Source: Purpureocillium takamizusanense (taxonomy: Eukaryota; Ascomycota; Sordariomycetes; Hypocreales; Ophiocordycipitaceae). Taken from it: a stretch of 64,000 bases of DNA. A program made the position numbers and the translations under genes. Positions 20,489 to 32,229 of the stretch are shown here, piece by piece. The notes beneath the pieces are model-generated. The model was not told where the DNA came from, ran no database searches, and saw only the letters and a program-made list of their open reading frames with translations. How positions within the stretch are numbered: the stretch's first letter is position 1; each line of letters begins with the position of its first letter. The stretch covers positions 1,054,001 to 1,118,000 of the forward strand of contig NC_063069.1 of NCBI RefSeq assembly GCF_022605165.1, written 5' to 3'.

Positions 20489-22572
20489 GATGATGTCAGA
20501 GCGAGAGAGAGAGAGAGAGAAAGACGCTTCAAAGCGGGCGGGTCTGCCGGGTCGCGCCAAATCTGCGATGAATGGGCCCTTCTCACGATAAGCGACGCAA
20601 CGTGCTCCGTGCTGCGGCCAGTTGGTGACCCGTACACGATACCACACGGCGGGCTCTAGTGCGGGCGGGCGGGCGGGCCAAGGCGTCAGATTCGAGATGT
20701 AAAAAGGCGGCTAGTAAGGCGCGGTTACGTCGTCGCACAGCAGCAGCGTCGGTTTTTCGTGATTGCGCGTGTGCAAGCGTTGGCGCAGAGGAGGAGGGCA
20801 CGCTGTGTGGGAACGGCAGCGTTGGTGACGACGGCTTGCGATGACTGCTAGATGGCGGGGTGTCAGTCGAAGTCGAACCCAGAGGACCCGCGACGGCAGG
20901 AGCTGGAGGTTGAGGCTGAAGAGGTTCGAAGGCAGGTTTACTCCGCGTACTTTGTAACTCTGTGCTATCGCGTAAGGTACTAACATAGGTAGGTACCAGT
21001 TGGGGTACGTCCGTCCTCACCGGCGGGACACGAAACTCTGCATCGCAGATGCACTTGCACATCAAAGATCGTGATGGCCTCCACAGTCGAGGTCGAGCGT
21101 TGGCACGACTACTTGTACATACATGCCAGAGTGGTTGCCGCCCATCATCACAATCTCGCTGCCGAGACCGCTCCAACGTCCTCCAAGAAGGAGGGGCGGG
21201 AATGCACGCCTCGGGGCATTTCCAAGCGAGAAGACCCTTGAGGGCGCCAAGAAAGGCGACAGCTTGACCTTCATGGAGAGCACCAGAATACGTGCATACG
21301 TACAATCGTACCCTGCAGCCAAACGAAGCACCGATCGAGTGCCGAGATCAGACATTGTTACCCCCCCTCCCCGAGAGTGCATCATCAGAATCACTCACGA
21401 TGGCTTCACCAGCTTTCATTTTCGTGCACCCACCGCCCCCCACCACACCCCTGAAGCAGTCCCCTCCCACCCCCCCGCCGCTCGACGCGCGCTGCTCGGT
21501 GCGCATGCATCGTGAGACCCTGCATCCCATCGTGAGCCTCGTGGCCAACAAGCTACGACGCCAGGTCGTGCGTCCATCCGGGACTCTCGCCCCGCCCGTT
21601 CATCAGCAGTGCGTGGGAACGAGTGAGTGCGTGCGCTGCTATGCCCGGCTCACCGTTTTCTCACACGTGGGCAAGCGCAAACGGCTACGTATTACGGTGG
21701 CCGCGCCCCCCCTCCCGTCCCCCACCATCGTGAGTCAGGCGCACCACCACCACCACTACCACCACCACCGTCTGAAGGGCCACCGTTACAAAACACACAC
21801 GATGGTTACCGTTTTGCGCATGGGGGGAGTGGCCGCAGCGGGTGGGCCGTCTACGCCGCGCCGTCTGTGCAAAACTCCACGACCCAGGTCTACGATGCGA
21901 CACCAGACTGCTCGCCGTGGAGTCACCAGACTCTGGGGTACAACCAAGCGCCTTCATTGGAGCAGTCACGATGCTTGTAGGAGATGATCTGGTGCTGATT
22001 AAGACTCCTGCAAGTGGGCGTCGTCTACCCGCAAGTTCTCGAGTAGTCAATACCGATGTGCCGCCGCAACAAGCTGCCGTATCGTCTAGGTCAGCAATTG
22101 TAATGTACGCTAATCCTATACAAGCAAAGCAGTAAAATACGTGTGCCAGAATCTCTCTTAAAAGCTTTCTTCTAGCCTCCTTCCTTGGCGGCGATGCACC
22201 TTCGCTGTCCGGCTTCTGCCCATCGCTCAAGCTTATCCAATCGTGGACGGATGCCGTCACCCGTAAAAGACGTTCCAGGGCCGCTTCCAATATCGCCACT
22301 TTCGTGCTGAAAGCGACATTGTCCGCAGACGCCAGTAACTACCATGTTCGAAATCGAGTACAAAGACCATGCATAGCGCATATCGAGAGGCGATGACGAT
22401 GTTGGTCCAGCAACGATCGTTCTGCACGGCTGATATGAGGCGCGCTACTGCAAGCGCTATCGAACTCTTCCACCACCCGGACAGCTGGGACGCTATGACG
22501 TCCCATAGCTGAGGCAGAGAGAGATTGTGACTTGATTCGTGTAACGTCCAGGAGTGACCGCGCATTTTCGGG
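20489..22572. other. Spacer between the two rhamnose genes
   Basis: About 2.1 kb separate the two minus-strand rhamnose genes. The part next to the dehydrogenase holds a (GA)n tract at 20503-20520 in its promoter or 5' leader. A CAC/CCA-rich tract lies near 21739-21770. No lactonase (step 2) or aldolase (step 4) gene is visible here. Confidence 0.5.
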
Positions 22573-24108
22573 TTATGATCGAGTCGTTAGTCCTTCCAAC
22601 TTGGCGGTGACGTTCTCTGCGACACCAACATTCATTTCCTGAGGTCTCTCGTTGGACGTTTCGACTTTTTGCCCATCAGTCCCATGGGTTGGCGGCGGGA
22701 GTGCGTGCGCCGGCGATGGGTTGAGCAGATTTGTTGAAGGAATGAGCTTGGACCACGCTGCCGGGTTGATGGTCAGGCCGAATCCTGGCTTGTCGAGGTC
22801 TGCCGTCGTGAGGTAGCCCTTGGTCGGGATGGGCTCGTCGGTAAACAAGTCGCCGAACACGGGGAGCACGCTGCGACCGTCGGGTGAGTTGGCCAGGTAC
22901 TCCTGGAACGGTGTGTTCGGCTGCGATATGACAAAATGATAACTGTACGGCCCGCTGGCGTGAGGGACCACGGGAATGTCGTACGCTGCCGCCATGGACG
23001 CAACCTTGAGCAGCTCCGTCATGCCGCCGAGCCACATGACATCCGGCTGGATAATGTCCAGGTTTCGGCCCTCAATGAGCTTGCGGAAACCGTAGCGCGA
23101 GTACTCGTGCTCGCCTGTAGTGAACTTGACCGTTGGATGGGCGCGCTTGATTTGTGCGAAGCCATCCGTATCGTCTGGGGATAGACATTCTTCCCACCAG
23201 TTGATGTTGAGATCCTGGCAGGCCATGACAAGCTCAATGGTGTACGACACGCTGAGGCTCATGTAGCAGTCCACCATGATGGGAAAATCGGGTCCGACCG
23301 CCTCGCGATGCTTGCGGAGAAACTCGACGTTCTTGCGCAGACCGGTATGGCCCTCTTCCGGGCAGAACGGCAGCGGCACCTTGGCGCCCCAGAAGCCCAT
23401 TTCCCTTGCAGCCGTCGGCTGAGGGCCGGTACAGTAGAAGTCGAGGCGCGTTTTGGTGGCACCTCCGATGAGGCGATAGACGGGTTCATTGCGCAGCTTG
23501 CCTAGCAAGTCCCAGATGGCTAGGTCGATGACCGAGATGATGGCGATAGGAAGTCCCTTGCGGCCGTAGAACATGGAGGCCCGGTACATTTGCTCAAATA
23601 GAAGATTGGTGTTGCGGGGATCGGCCCCGATGAGGAAGCGCTCGAAGTGTTGATGAACGAGCCAACAGGCAGGAGGGCCTGCAAACATAGGTCAGTACGA
23701 GCAATACAGGTTAGATGGAAGGAGCCTCACCTCCAAAGCCCGTGGCGAATCCAATGGTTCCGTCTGAGGCTTCTATCTCAACGAGAAACGAGCCGAGAAC
23801 ATTGATGCCCCAGCTCGTTCGCGACTGTCGGTACTGTTCCCATTGGGAGCAAGGCGTCGATATGTCGGTATCGATGAGCCTGGGTTTGCCCCTCAGTTAG
23901 CCCAACTCGCATTATACTGCAAGCTGCGGCGCGGCTCACCAATGTCCCCCCTTTACGTTGTGATAATCACCGCCTACAGGGTAATGTCAGTTGACGCGTT
24001 CTCACTCGCAGTCCTGGAATCCATCACACCAGAGCCGACACCCCCGATCACATACGACCGCACAGTCTTGATCGTGGGGAATTTCCGAACGCTTGACGTC
24101 GATGGCAT
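22573..24108 (-). CDS. LRA3: L-rhamnonate dehydratase, enolase superfamily
   Basis: Four exons (24108-24030, 23973-23940, 23891-23731 and 23678-22573) join to 459 residues. The exons were set by matching the conserved N-terminal blocks: IGGVGSG joined to GDYHNVKGGHW, then TSWGINVLGSFLVEIEA, then GFATGFGG joined to GPPACWLVHQHFERF. The barrel carries the metal ligands in IMVDCYMS, NWWEECLSPDD and TTGEHEYSRYGF, the DIIQPDVMWLGG strand and the catalytic histidine in VVPHASGPYSYH. Family knowledge assigns dehydration of L-rhamnonate to 2-keto-3-deoxy-L-rhamnonate, step 3 of the pathway. The second exon is only 34 bp. Beyond the family's usual end there is a 60-residue Pro/Thr-rich tail without obvious function. 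The neighbouring LRA1 gene makes the pathway assignment firmer. Confidence 0.9.
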
Positions 24109-27040
24109 GGTGGCTTGAAAAGAGGCGCGGACAGGGTCAAGAGCGATGGTGAAGCATGTGAGGAGACGACGAAAAAGATACAGATATAGGAGCCCAGGAT
24201 TGCGGAGTTGCAGATCGGCAAGGATAAATTAAAGCCGACGGCAATGAACCAAGGATGACATGGCTCGGCAACGCGGCTGGCAGCACGTAGCGAAGCCAGA
24301 GAGGTCAAGTGATGGCGAGCCTGACGGCTGTGGGGAATGCATCACGGTGGATCATGGCTGCCGCTGCGATGGGCGCGTTTCGGGGGGAGATAGCCCGACG
24401 AGGGAGGCGGGAAGTTTTCCACTGCCCGCGCGGAGAGAGACGAGCATGGTTGTTGGGGGCATTCTCCACCACTCTTTTGGTACTGGTCCCGGCCGATTGC
24501 GCGCCAAGTCGCCCGCAAGGGCGCTGGCTGTGGATGTTCCATGTGTGTGCATCTGGCCCGCGCGAAGCATGCCGCGATGCAATGTGTTTGCTGCGGATGC
24601 TCTGGGCCCGGTGTTGGTTGCGGTCGAGATATGACAGGCGCACTTTGTGTGACCCAGCATTTGATTGCGGCCCAATGGCGCTCCTGCGACGGGCAGCCGT
24701 GTTGGTGATGTCGCCATGGAGGCACATGCTGCTCACGAGTTCTGGACCTCTTGGACTGGGAGCTGAGGTCGTTGTCGAACACCGGGCGGCGAGGGCGATG
24801 ACGAAACCCGGATCCTCGTCGGGGTCTTGCCGTACTGCCGTGGGGGTGGGTGGGTTGAGCCGTCGTATGGTTGTCACTGCGCGGTGGGTGCCATGTGGTG
24901 CTCAGTGCAGCGGTGCAATGGCTGGAACGACGGGGTTATACCTAAGGTACTGCCTGATGTAAAAGACAAGGCACGCGTAGTAGCGGAAGTTGAGGCAGAC
25001 ATATTCTTCCTTGATGTAGCAGCGATGGGGGAAGACACACGTGTGGAGCGCCGTTGTGCTGGATCGTCAGAGCGACGGTCTATTCATACAACAGAAGCGA
25101 GGTCTTTGCCGGTATACGTTCCATATCACGGATGTCTGAGCACCTATCCGATTCTTGTATCTACTAACCAGAGGCACAAAGGCGTTGCGCTGGAAAGTAG
25201 ACAGCAGGCACTTGCGCAACGTGCCTTCCCCGCGGATATCCATCCACCAGTTCCATCTCATAACGGATGGAGGGTTGGAGACTCGAAGCTTGGGAAGGCA
25301 CGCCCACGGCGCCTGCAGCAGCATGTGGCGTGTTGTTGCCTGCGTGCTTGTATGCCACCTGCCTCCAGCTGTCGCCCGCCCCCTCCCCCCACGAGGGAGG
25401 AAGGAGATAGGCAGGTCGTTTGACTGCCGCCCGGCCTGTTTGTCAGCTGCTGCGGTCGTTCTGTGCACATGGACCTGGGACCTGATAGCAAATTAGTAGT
25501 CCGGCTGTCAGTCCCCTGCACGAGCGCGGACTGACTGGAACCTAACATCCATGGCACAGACCACTGCCGCCCGGGGCTGCACAGGCCCTGCGGAGCACAG
25601 CAGAGGGAGTTGACGCCCGCACCTCACGTCACACATTAGCAGGCACATGCGGAGCCTTTTGGGTGGCTTGGATGGGAACCTTAGGGGCTTCCAAGTCCCG
25701 ACAAACCTCCAGCTTGCCCCGCTCTCGCTCCCACGGCGCAGCCGCATCCAAGAACACGGGTCCTGTCACAGGAAGCGCTTGCAACGGGGCTGGGCGAACT
25801 CTAGACAGCAAAATCCCGGGCGGCGGGCTCCAGGGGGCTGCAGCAGATGTCACCAGTGGCCCAAGCTCCATCGCCACCGCTGCGCCACCAACCTTAGCTG
25901 ATGCCGCCTGCCAATTTGTGGCCTCGACGCCGAGCCGCCACCATTGGGCGAAGCACCAGGATCTGCGATGGCTGCGCAGTGCAGCCCGACCGAGGGCTTG
26001 GGGGCGAGGCCATCGCGATGCTTCAGTGGCAGAGAATCGTGTCGGTCGAGTCTCCTTATCGTTCAGCCTGCTGTTGTTCCTTCAGCGACCAGATTGCGAT
26101 TTGCCGCCAAGTCGCACAGCTGGCTACCTTAGCAGCTAGGTTGCTACCCAATGAATAGGCAAGGTAGGTAAGGTACCTCTAGTAGGCGGTACGGAGTCAG
26201 CCACTGTGCCTCTAGCCAGCCGGGGTGCCCGTCCCCCCGCGGCCAAGCTTTCTGATATCCATGGATCGGGAACCGCGTGGGGCGGGCGCCGTGGCCAGGT
26301 GAGGTGAGGTGAGGTGAAGCGATCTGAAGTGACTCTTGCGGTTTGCGCGTCTCGTCTCGGGTCGCCGAGGTGCTGCAGCTGAAGACGGGAGGCTCGGCCA
26401 GTTGAGCTACTGATGAGGTGCCCGAGTCGCTAGTAACTAGTTGACCAGGACTTGTGAATTTACTAGCGAAGTACGGACGTACGCAAGTGAAGTGTAGGTC
26501 AACCAGGCAGGCAGGCAGGTTTCTGGCTGCGCGTGCTTGCTCGCTTCCCGCAATCCCCAATCCTCACCATCATCACCACCACCACCACCGTACCCGGGCG
26601 TTTTGCCACGCCCCCCGTTCCTCGTCTCCATCTCACCGCTGCCAGTGCGCAGACTACGGCCAGAGCAGACCACAGAAGTCCTTGCGGACCCCGGCGACTG
26701 ACACCTCCCGACGTCATCGTCACTCAGTCACCTCAGGCAGGCTGACGGCTCCGCCAGCTGCGCGGTGCGACCCGGCCGGCGGCAGTCGAGCCTCCAAACG
26801 AACCCACCTCCACTCTCCATCCCCCAGTCCGTGTTAGCACCAAAATCGTTCGCTCGCTCGGGTCAGGACGCTCGACACCGAGTCCTCTTCTCCTCCCTCC
26901 CGCGTCGCTGGCCTTTGTCCCGAATGCGCGCCTCCCTTGCTGCTCGCTCGCTTCGGCCTGCTGCATCCTACCCCGTCCCTGGTCACTGATCCAATCGACT
27001 GTCGACGGGGGGCCGTCTCGTCTCACCCCGTCCTGGCGAC
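24109..27040. other. Divergent spacer between rhamnonate dehydratase and the Zn2Cys6 regulator
   Basis: Nearly 3 kb separate the divergent starts of these two genes, so both promoters and a long 5' leader of the regulator lie here. A (GGTGA)n repeat sits at 26299-26317, an aaggtaggtaaggtacc patch at 26161-26177, and a CCACCA tract near 26573-26589. No coding ORF is supported. Confidence 0.5.
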
Positions 27041-29794
27041 ATGCACAGCAGCCCCGACGACAAGCTGCGGTCGCCCTCTGGCGCCTCGGTCGCCGGACGC
27101 AACCAACCCGAGCTCGAGAGCGACTCCCACAGCGACGACGACGATGCCGCCTCCCGCAGCGGCAAGCGGAAGCGCCTCATCTCTGTCTCGTACGTCGCGT
27201 CCCTTTTTCTTTTGCGGTTCGCCTCTGTCGCTGCTGCTGCCGCCGCCGCCGCCGCCCACCTTGATTCGTGGTGCAATGTTTTGCCGTCGCATCGCAACTC
27301 CACACTCCGAGTCCCGTTTGCTTCTTGTCCCGTTGCCCCATGTCGCCTCCCTCATCCCCCTCGTCTGACACTCAAACCGTGCGAGCCGAGGCTTACATTC
27401 CCATAACCAGGTGCGAGATATGTAAACAACGAAAAGTACGTTCGTCCATGATCTGGCTTGGTGACGGCCCGAACCTGGCTCACAGGTTCCCGATCTATAT
27501 CACAGGCCTGCTGACATGCTTGCAATTAGGTCAAATGCGATCGTGGCCAGCCGTCGTGCGGCTGGTGCGCTCGCAATGGCGCCGTATGCGAGTACAAGGA
27601 GCGCAAGCGGCCTGGCCTCCGCGCCGGGTTCGGCAAGGAGCTGCAGGAACGCATGGACAAGCTCGAGGCCATCCTCAAGTCACACTCTGAGATCATCCAG
27701 GCTCACATGGCCTCGAACCCGGCGGCCACACTAGCGAGCGTACGCAACAGCAACCCAAGCTTGCCCAGTGATGTTGGCACGCCGAGGGACCACCCTAGCG
27801 TATACAAACCCTCGGAACCTGCCAGCACACCACAGGCCGACTTGTCCGCATATCCGCCAAAGACGAGTTTCAGCGCCGGCTCACAAGGCGTCGAATTCAA
27901 CCTCCCGTCGACCCCTAGCATTCACGACAGCCTCCGACCGCAGATGCACATGGGCGCTAGCTCTACATCGGTCCAGCTTCCGCCGATACAGTCCAACCCG
28001 GCCTTACACGAGTATTATGGATCTCAGACGCCGAGTTTGCAGCCGGGACCCGGCACTCTCCCCCCACCTGGCGGAGCGTCAGCTACCGACCAGGATATGC
28101 CTCCGTACGACCTCCTTTACGCTCTTGTCGATCTGTACTTCAAGCACATCAATTCATGGTGCCCGATATTGCATCGGAAAACCACCCTCGACTCGTTGTT
28201 CGGACCCTCGACCTTTCAGGAGACGGATAGGATACTTCTGCACGCCATTGTCGCAACAACGATGCGTTATTCCACCGACGCCCGACTCACGGAGGAGCGG
28301 CGTCAGCATTACCATCGCGTGTCTAAGGAGCGCGTTCTGCTGTACGGAATGGAGAATTCTTCCGTCAAGTCACTGCAGGCACTCGTCATCTTGGCTCTGG
28401 ACCTCTGCGGCAGTAGCAATGGACCGCCAGGTTGGAACATCATGGCGCTCATCACCAGATCCGTGGTGCAGCTTGGCCTTGCCGTTGAGACGAATTCCTT
28501 CAGTGTATCGCCCAACTACAAATCGATATACACGCTGCGGGCCATGGTTTTACCAGAACCGAAAGATTTCATCGAGGATGAGTCGAGGCGGCGACTTTTT
28601 TGGATGATTTACTTGCTTGACCGATATGCGACGATTGCGACGGCGTTTGAATTCGCATTAGCCGACAAGGAGATTGACCGGACGCTGCCTTGCCGGGACG
28701 ACCTCTGGATGAAGAATGAGAAGGTTGACACAAAGTGGTTCAAGACGAGACACCACCACGGAGACCAGCCGGAGCAAGAGACGTTGCAGCCGGAAAACCT
28801 GGGCGCCTTTGCGTACTATATCGAGATTCTGGGGATCTTGTCTAAGATACATCAGTTCCTCAAGCAACCCGTCGACATTAGCGCGCTGAGTGACGTGGAG
28901 CAATGGCAGTTCCGGTACAAGGAGTTGGACAACGAGCTGACGCAGTGGAAGTTTGGCCTTCCCAGTGAGTTTGGCAACATGTCCCGGCTGTTCCAGTCTG
29001 GGCTGGGCAAGAGCATTAGCTGCACCTGGATCATGCTTCACGCCACGTATCACACGGCCGTCATCCGACTTCACTCGTCGGCAGCATACCCTACGACACG
29101 ATCGCCCATCTTCGCGCCGTCGTATAGCGCCTCCCAGAGGTGCCACGGCGCCGTCGAAAACATTGCCGCCCTGGGCGAGTTTGTCGTCAACAACGGAATG
29201 TTGTCAAAACTGGGACCTCCGTTTGCGTTTACGATTTGGGTGTCGGCTCGGTTACTGCTCGTGCACGGCTCAACAGTCGAGCGCAACGTGTCGCCTCAAA
29301 TCGGCGTCTTCGTCGAGACCTTGCGTGAGATGGGTCGATACTGGCCAGTGGCCGCCCGCTACTGTGGGCTGCTGCAGCGCGTGTTGGACGAGTATGCCGA
29401 CAGCGAGAGACAGGGTGGTGGCGTCACGCCGAGCTCAGTACGAATCCTGGCCGACATGCGACGCACCGCCTTCGACCTGGACTTTCTCATCTCTCGCCAG
29501 CCTCGTCAGGGCGCGGCGGTACCAAACATGCAGCGCGTCCCTAGCCTGACACCGGCAAGAACGCCGGCACCAAATGAGCTTGAGTACCTGGACGTGTTCG
29601 ACTTCTTCAACGTGCCCCGTCTGCCGTTTGGCCCAGACAGTGGCGGAATGGCACCAGAGACGTCGATGGAGGCACAGAACGGAAGTGCCGGTCAGGTGCT
29701 CGGACCGCTCAACGAGTTCAACATTACCAACTTCATGGTAGACGCCAACAGCGACTGGCTCTTTAAGCAAGACGGCCCGAAGTTCATGGCTTGA
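27041..29794 (+). CDS. Zn2Cys6 transcription factor with fungal_trans domain
   Basis: Three exons (27041-27189, 27411-27435 and 27530-29794) join to 812 residues. The binuclear zinc cluster reads C51-x2-C54-x6-C61-x6-C68-x2-C71-x6-C78, and the basic sequence RKRPGLRAGFGKE follows. A heptad region, LQERMDKLEAILKSHSEII, suggests dimerisation. The N terminus is acidic and Ser/Asp-rich, with KRKR just before the cluster as a likely nuclear signal. Residues from about 230 to 560 form the helical fungal-specific domain, starting near YALVDLYFKHINSWCPILHR. The middle exon has only 25 bp and encodes the first two zinc cysteines. The gene is divergent from rhamnonate dehydratase, so a role in rhamnose or pectin sugar induction is possible. 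That is inference from position; I do not recognise a named orthologue. Confidence 0.87.
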
Positions 29795-31044
29795 GGGAGG
29801 GCGTGTGTCGTAACATGACCAGGGTCAGATGCGGGCTATGTGCTTGCAAGGCCATTGTGAAGTTGATTTTGAGACAGTTTTCGCGAATGTGCTATTAGGC
29901 AATGGCGTAGGAGTATAAGGAAACAGGCGGCGCAACACTGACGAACGGGCGGTGTGCTATCTTGTGAAGCCGTTGGACAAGTCGACACGTGGAGAGCAGG
30001 ATGGGCAACTCGGGACGAGGCTCCAAAGAGGGACGCCTGACGGTCCTGGAGGGGATTCGCCGAGGGTCAAGTGCTCACAGTCTGAAGTGGGCGGGAGAAT
30101 AATAAGCGCTTGCAAGCGCCTTCGGCGGGTGGCGCAGCTTCGTGACGATTTGCAGTCAATGCTGAGCAATATAGGCTGTGGCAATGCTACATGTACTACT
30201 ACTGCCGAACGAAGCGAATACAAACAGCAAAGCCACATGCACTGAGCACATGTTCTGGGTGCGCCGCCGGCAATTGTGGCACGGTTTCGGGCGGAGCCGA
30301 AGGAGAAGCCAAAGAAGGCAAGGTGCCTGCCTCCCTTTTAACGTTAGTGCGTTTTGGTATATCGTAAAGTAGACTGCTGACATTGAAGCCAGTCTGCGCT
30401 CGGGGACTTTCTCAATGAAAGCTTGGCCGTCGTCGAAATAGGCCCCGTTCTGGACCGTCTTTGCTAGGTAAGGTAGGTATTGCACCGCCCCCCCCGACAG
30501 CGCTGGACGAGGCATCCTTCGGCAACGGTCCGGGAATCCGGACCCTGCTGGAGGGGGCACACTTTGTTGCAGCGGCGAGGATAGCGTGCGTGCGCCCAGT
30601 GAGTGCCCTTTATTTGTGCCGTGTGCCCGCGATGCGACCAGCTACATGGCTCCATGGCATTTGACTGACTTTACTTGTCGTGACAGACTATTAAGGAGAA
30701 CTTTTTAATAGGTCTTTTTGTTCTGCCTCCCGGACAGCCGATTCGCTCTCTCTCTCTTGCGCGCGCGTTCGCAGAAATAAAGAGATTCAACAGTACGGCT
30801 GAAGATACTGGTTTACCGTCTCGGAGGAGGAGTCGCTACTACGAAAGTTGGTGAAGAGGGGATTTCGACACACCGCGACCGAGAATTCTACGATTGCTTC
30901 CCAGTCTCAGAGTGGCTACTTAGGTCTGTTGAGAAAGCGCTCGCTAGCTCGCACGGGTTAGTAGTCGTCGATTTTCTGCCCAAGGCCTGGTGGCTGCAGT
31001 TCCTCGCCTTATTAGCATCGAAGGGAGTGCAGGCGCGCGCGCTC
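29795..31044. other. Intergenic spacer
   Basis: About 1.25 kb lie between the regulator stop and the GH114 start. A ctaggtaaggtaggtat patch lies at 30465-30480 and a C-run at 30489-30497. I see no gene or RNA. Confidence 0.5.
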
Positions 31045-32229
31045 ATGTCCGACGCGGAACATGATGCCGCCGCGCCGGCGTCGGAGAAACGCAGCGACGG
31101 GATGAAGCCAGGCGGCTGGTCGCGGCGGAAGAAGCTCGTCGTCGCGGGGGTGGTGTTGCTGGTGGTGGTCGCCGCCATCGGCCTGGGGGTTGGTCTCGGC
31201 GTCGGGCTCACTCGCCACCGCGGCGATGACGGCGGCGGCGGCGACGACGCCGCCCCGAGCAACAACGGGACAGGCATCTCATCGCGCGGCTCCGTATGGC
31301 GGCCCAAGGCGGGCGTCAGCTGGCAGATTGTGCTCAAGAACCCCATCGACGTGGGCGACCAGCTTACGCCGGACGTGGACGTCTACGACATCGACATGTA
31401 CGAGAACACGGCGGCGACGGTGGAGCGGCTACACGGCGCGGGCAAGAAGGTCGTGTGCTACTTCAGCGCCGGATCGTACGAGGACTGGCGCGCGGACAAG
31501 GACGAGTTCCGCGACGGGGATCTGGGGAAGCCGCTGCCCGAATGGGCTGGGGAGCGGTGGCTGAGGCTGTCGAGCGACAACGTGAGGCGCATCATGAGCA
31601 AAAGGATCGCGTATGCGGCGCAAACGGGGTGCGACGCCATCGATCCGGACAATGTGGACGGCTACGTATGCTTCCCCTCCCCCATCTTCCATATGCGCGT
31701 CGTCCTCTTTGCAGCGGCGGAGTGCCAGTGCTTGCGTTCCCCAAGTTCCATCTTTGTTTCACGCAACTGACAGATAGATGAGCAGCAAAACGACAACGGG
31801 CTGGGCCTCACGGCGAACGACACCGTCTCGTTCGTGACGTTTCTCCAGGCGGAGGCGTCGCGGCACAACATGTCCATGGGACTCAAGAACGCGGGCGGCA
31901 TCATCCCGCAGGTGCTGCACCTGTGCGACTTCAGTGTCAACGAGCAGTGCGTCGAGAAGGGCGAGTGCGAGTCGTTTGCGGCCTTTGTGGCCGCGGGGAA
32001 GCCCGTCTTCCACATCGAGTACCCTGACGGCGCGGCAGGTGGCAAGGTCGACGGGGCAGCGGCGGATGAGATTTGCGGGCGCAAAGACAAGGCCAAGGGT
32101 GCGGAGGGCTTCAGTACCGTGATGAAGAGGATGAAGTTGGACGGGTGGGTTGAATACTGCGACGGCAAGGTGTACGAGACGAAGACGACGGAGTCGAAAG
32201 GAAATCGGAGGTCAGGACCGCGACGCTAA
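31045..32229 (+). CDS. Membrane-anchored endo-alpha-1,4-galactosaminidase-like protein (GH114)
   Basis: Exons 31045-31665 and 31783-32229 join to 355 residues. A short charged N terminus (KRSD...WSRRKK) precedes one hydrophobic helix at about 31-54, giving a type II membrane protein with an outside catalytic domain. A Gly/Asp/Ala-rich linker follows. The GH114 barrel shows WQIVL, DVYDIDMYEN, VVCYFSAGSYEDW, IDPDNVDGY (D200 to Y207, ending at the exon join), MSMGLKN, NEQCVEKGEC and FHIEYP with Glu286. Asp200/202 and Glu286 are the likely catalytic acids by comparison with this family. Known members cut alpha-1,4-linked galactosamine polymers such as fungal galactosaminogalactan. The ATG at 31045 is the first in the frame, since the ORF upstream uses no ATG. 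The acceptor at 31782 was chosen because it restores the reading frame into the conserved Q-x-N-D-N-G block. Confidence 0.85.

Noticed and set aside
26360..26445. tRNA-like word (TAGCTCAACTGG on the minus strand)
   Set aside because: There is no B-box with TTCGA at the right distance, and no acceptor stem pairs.
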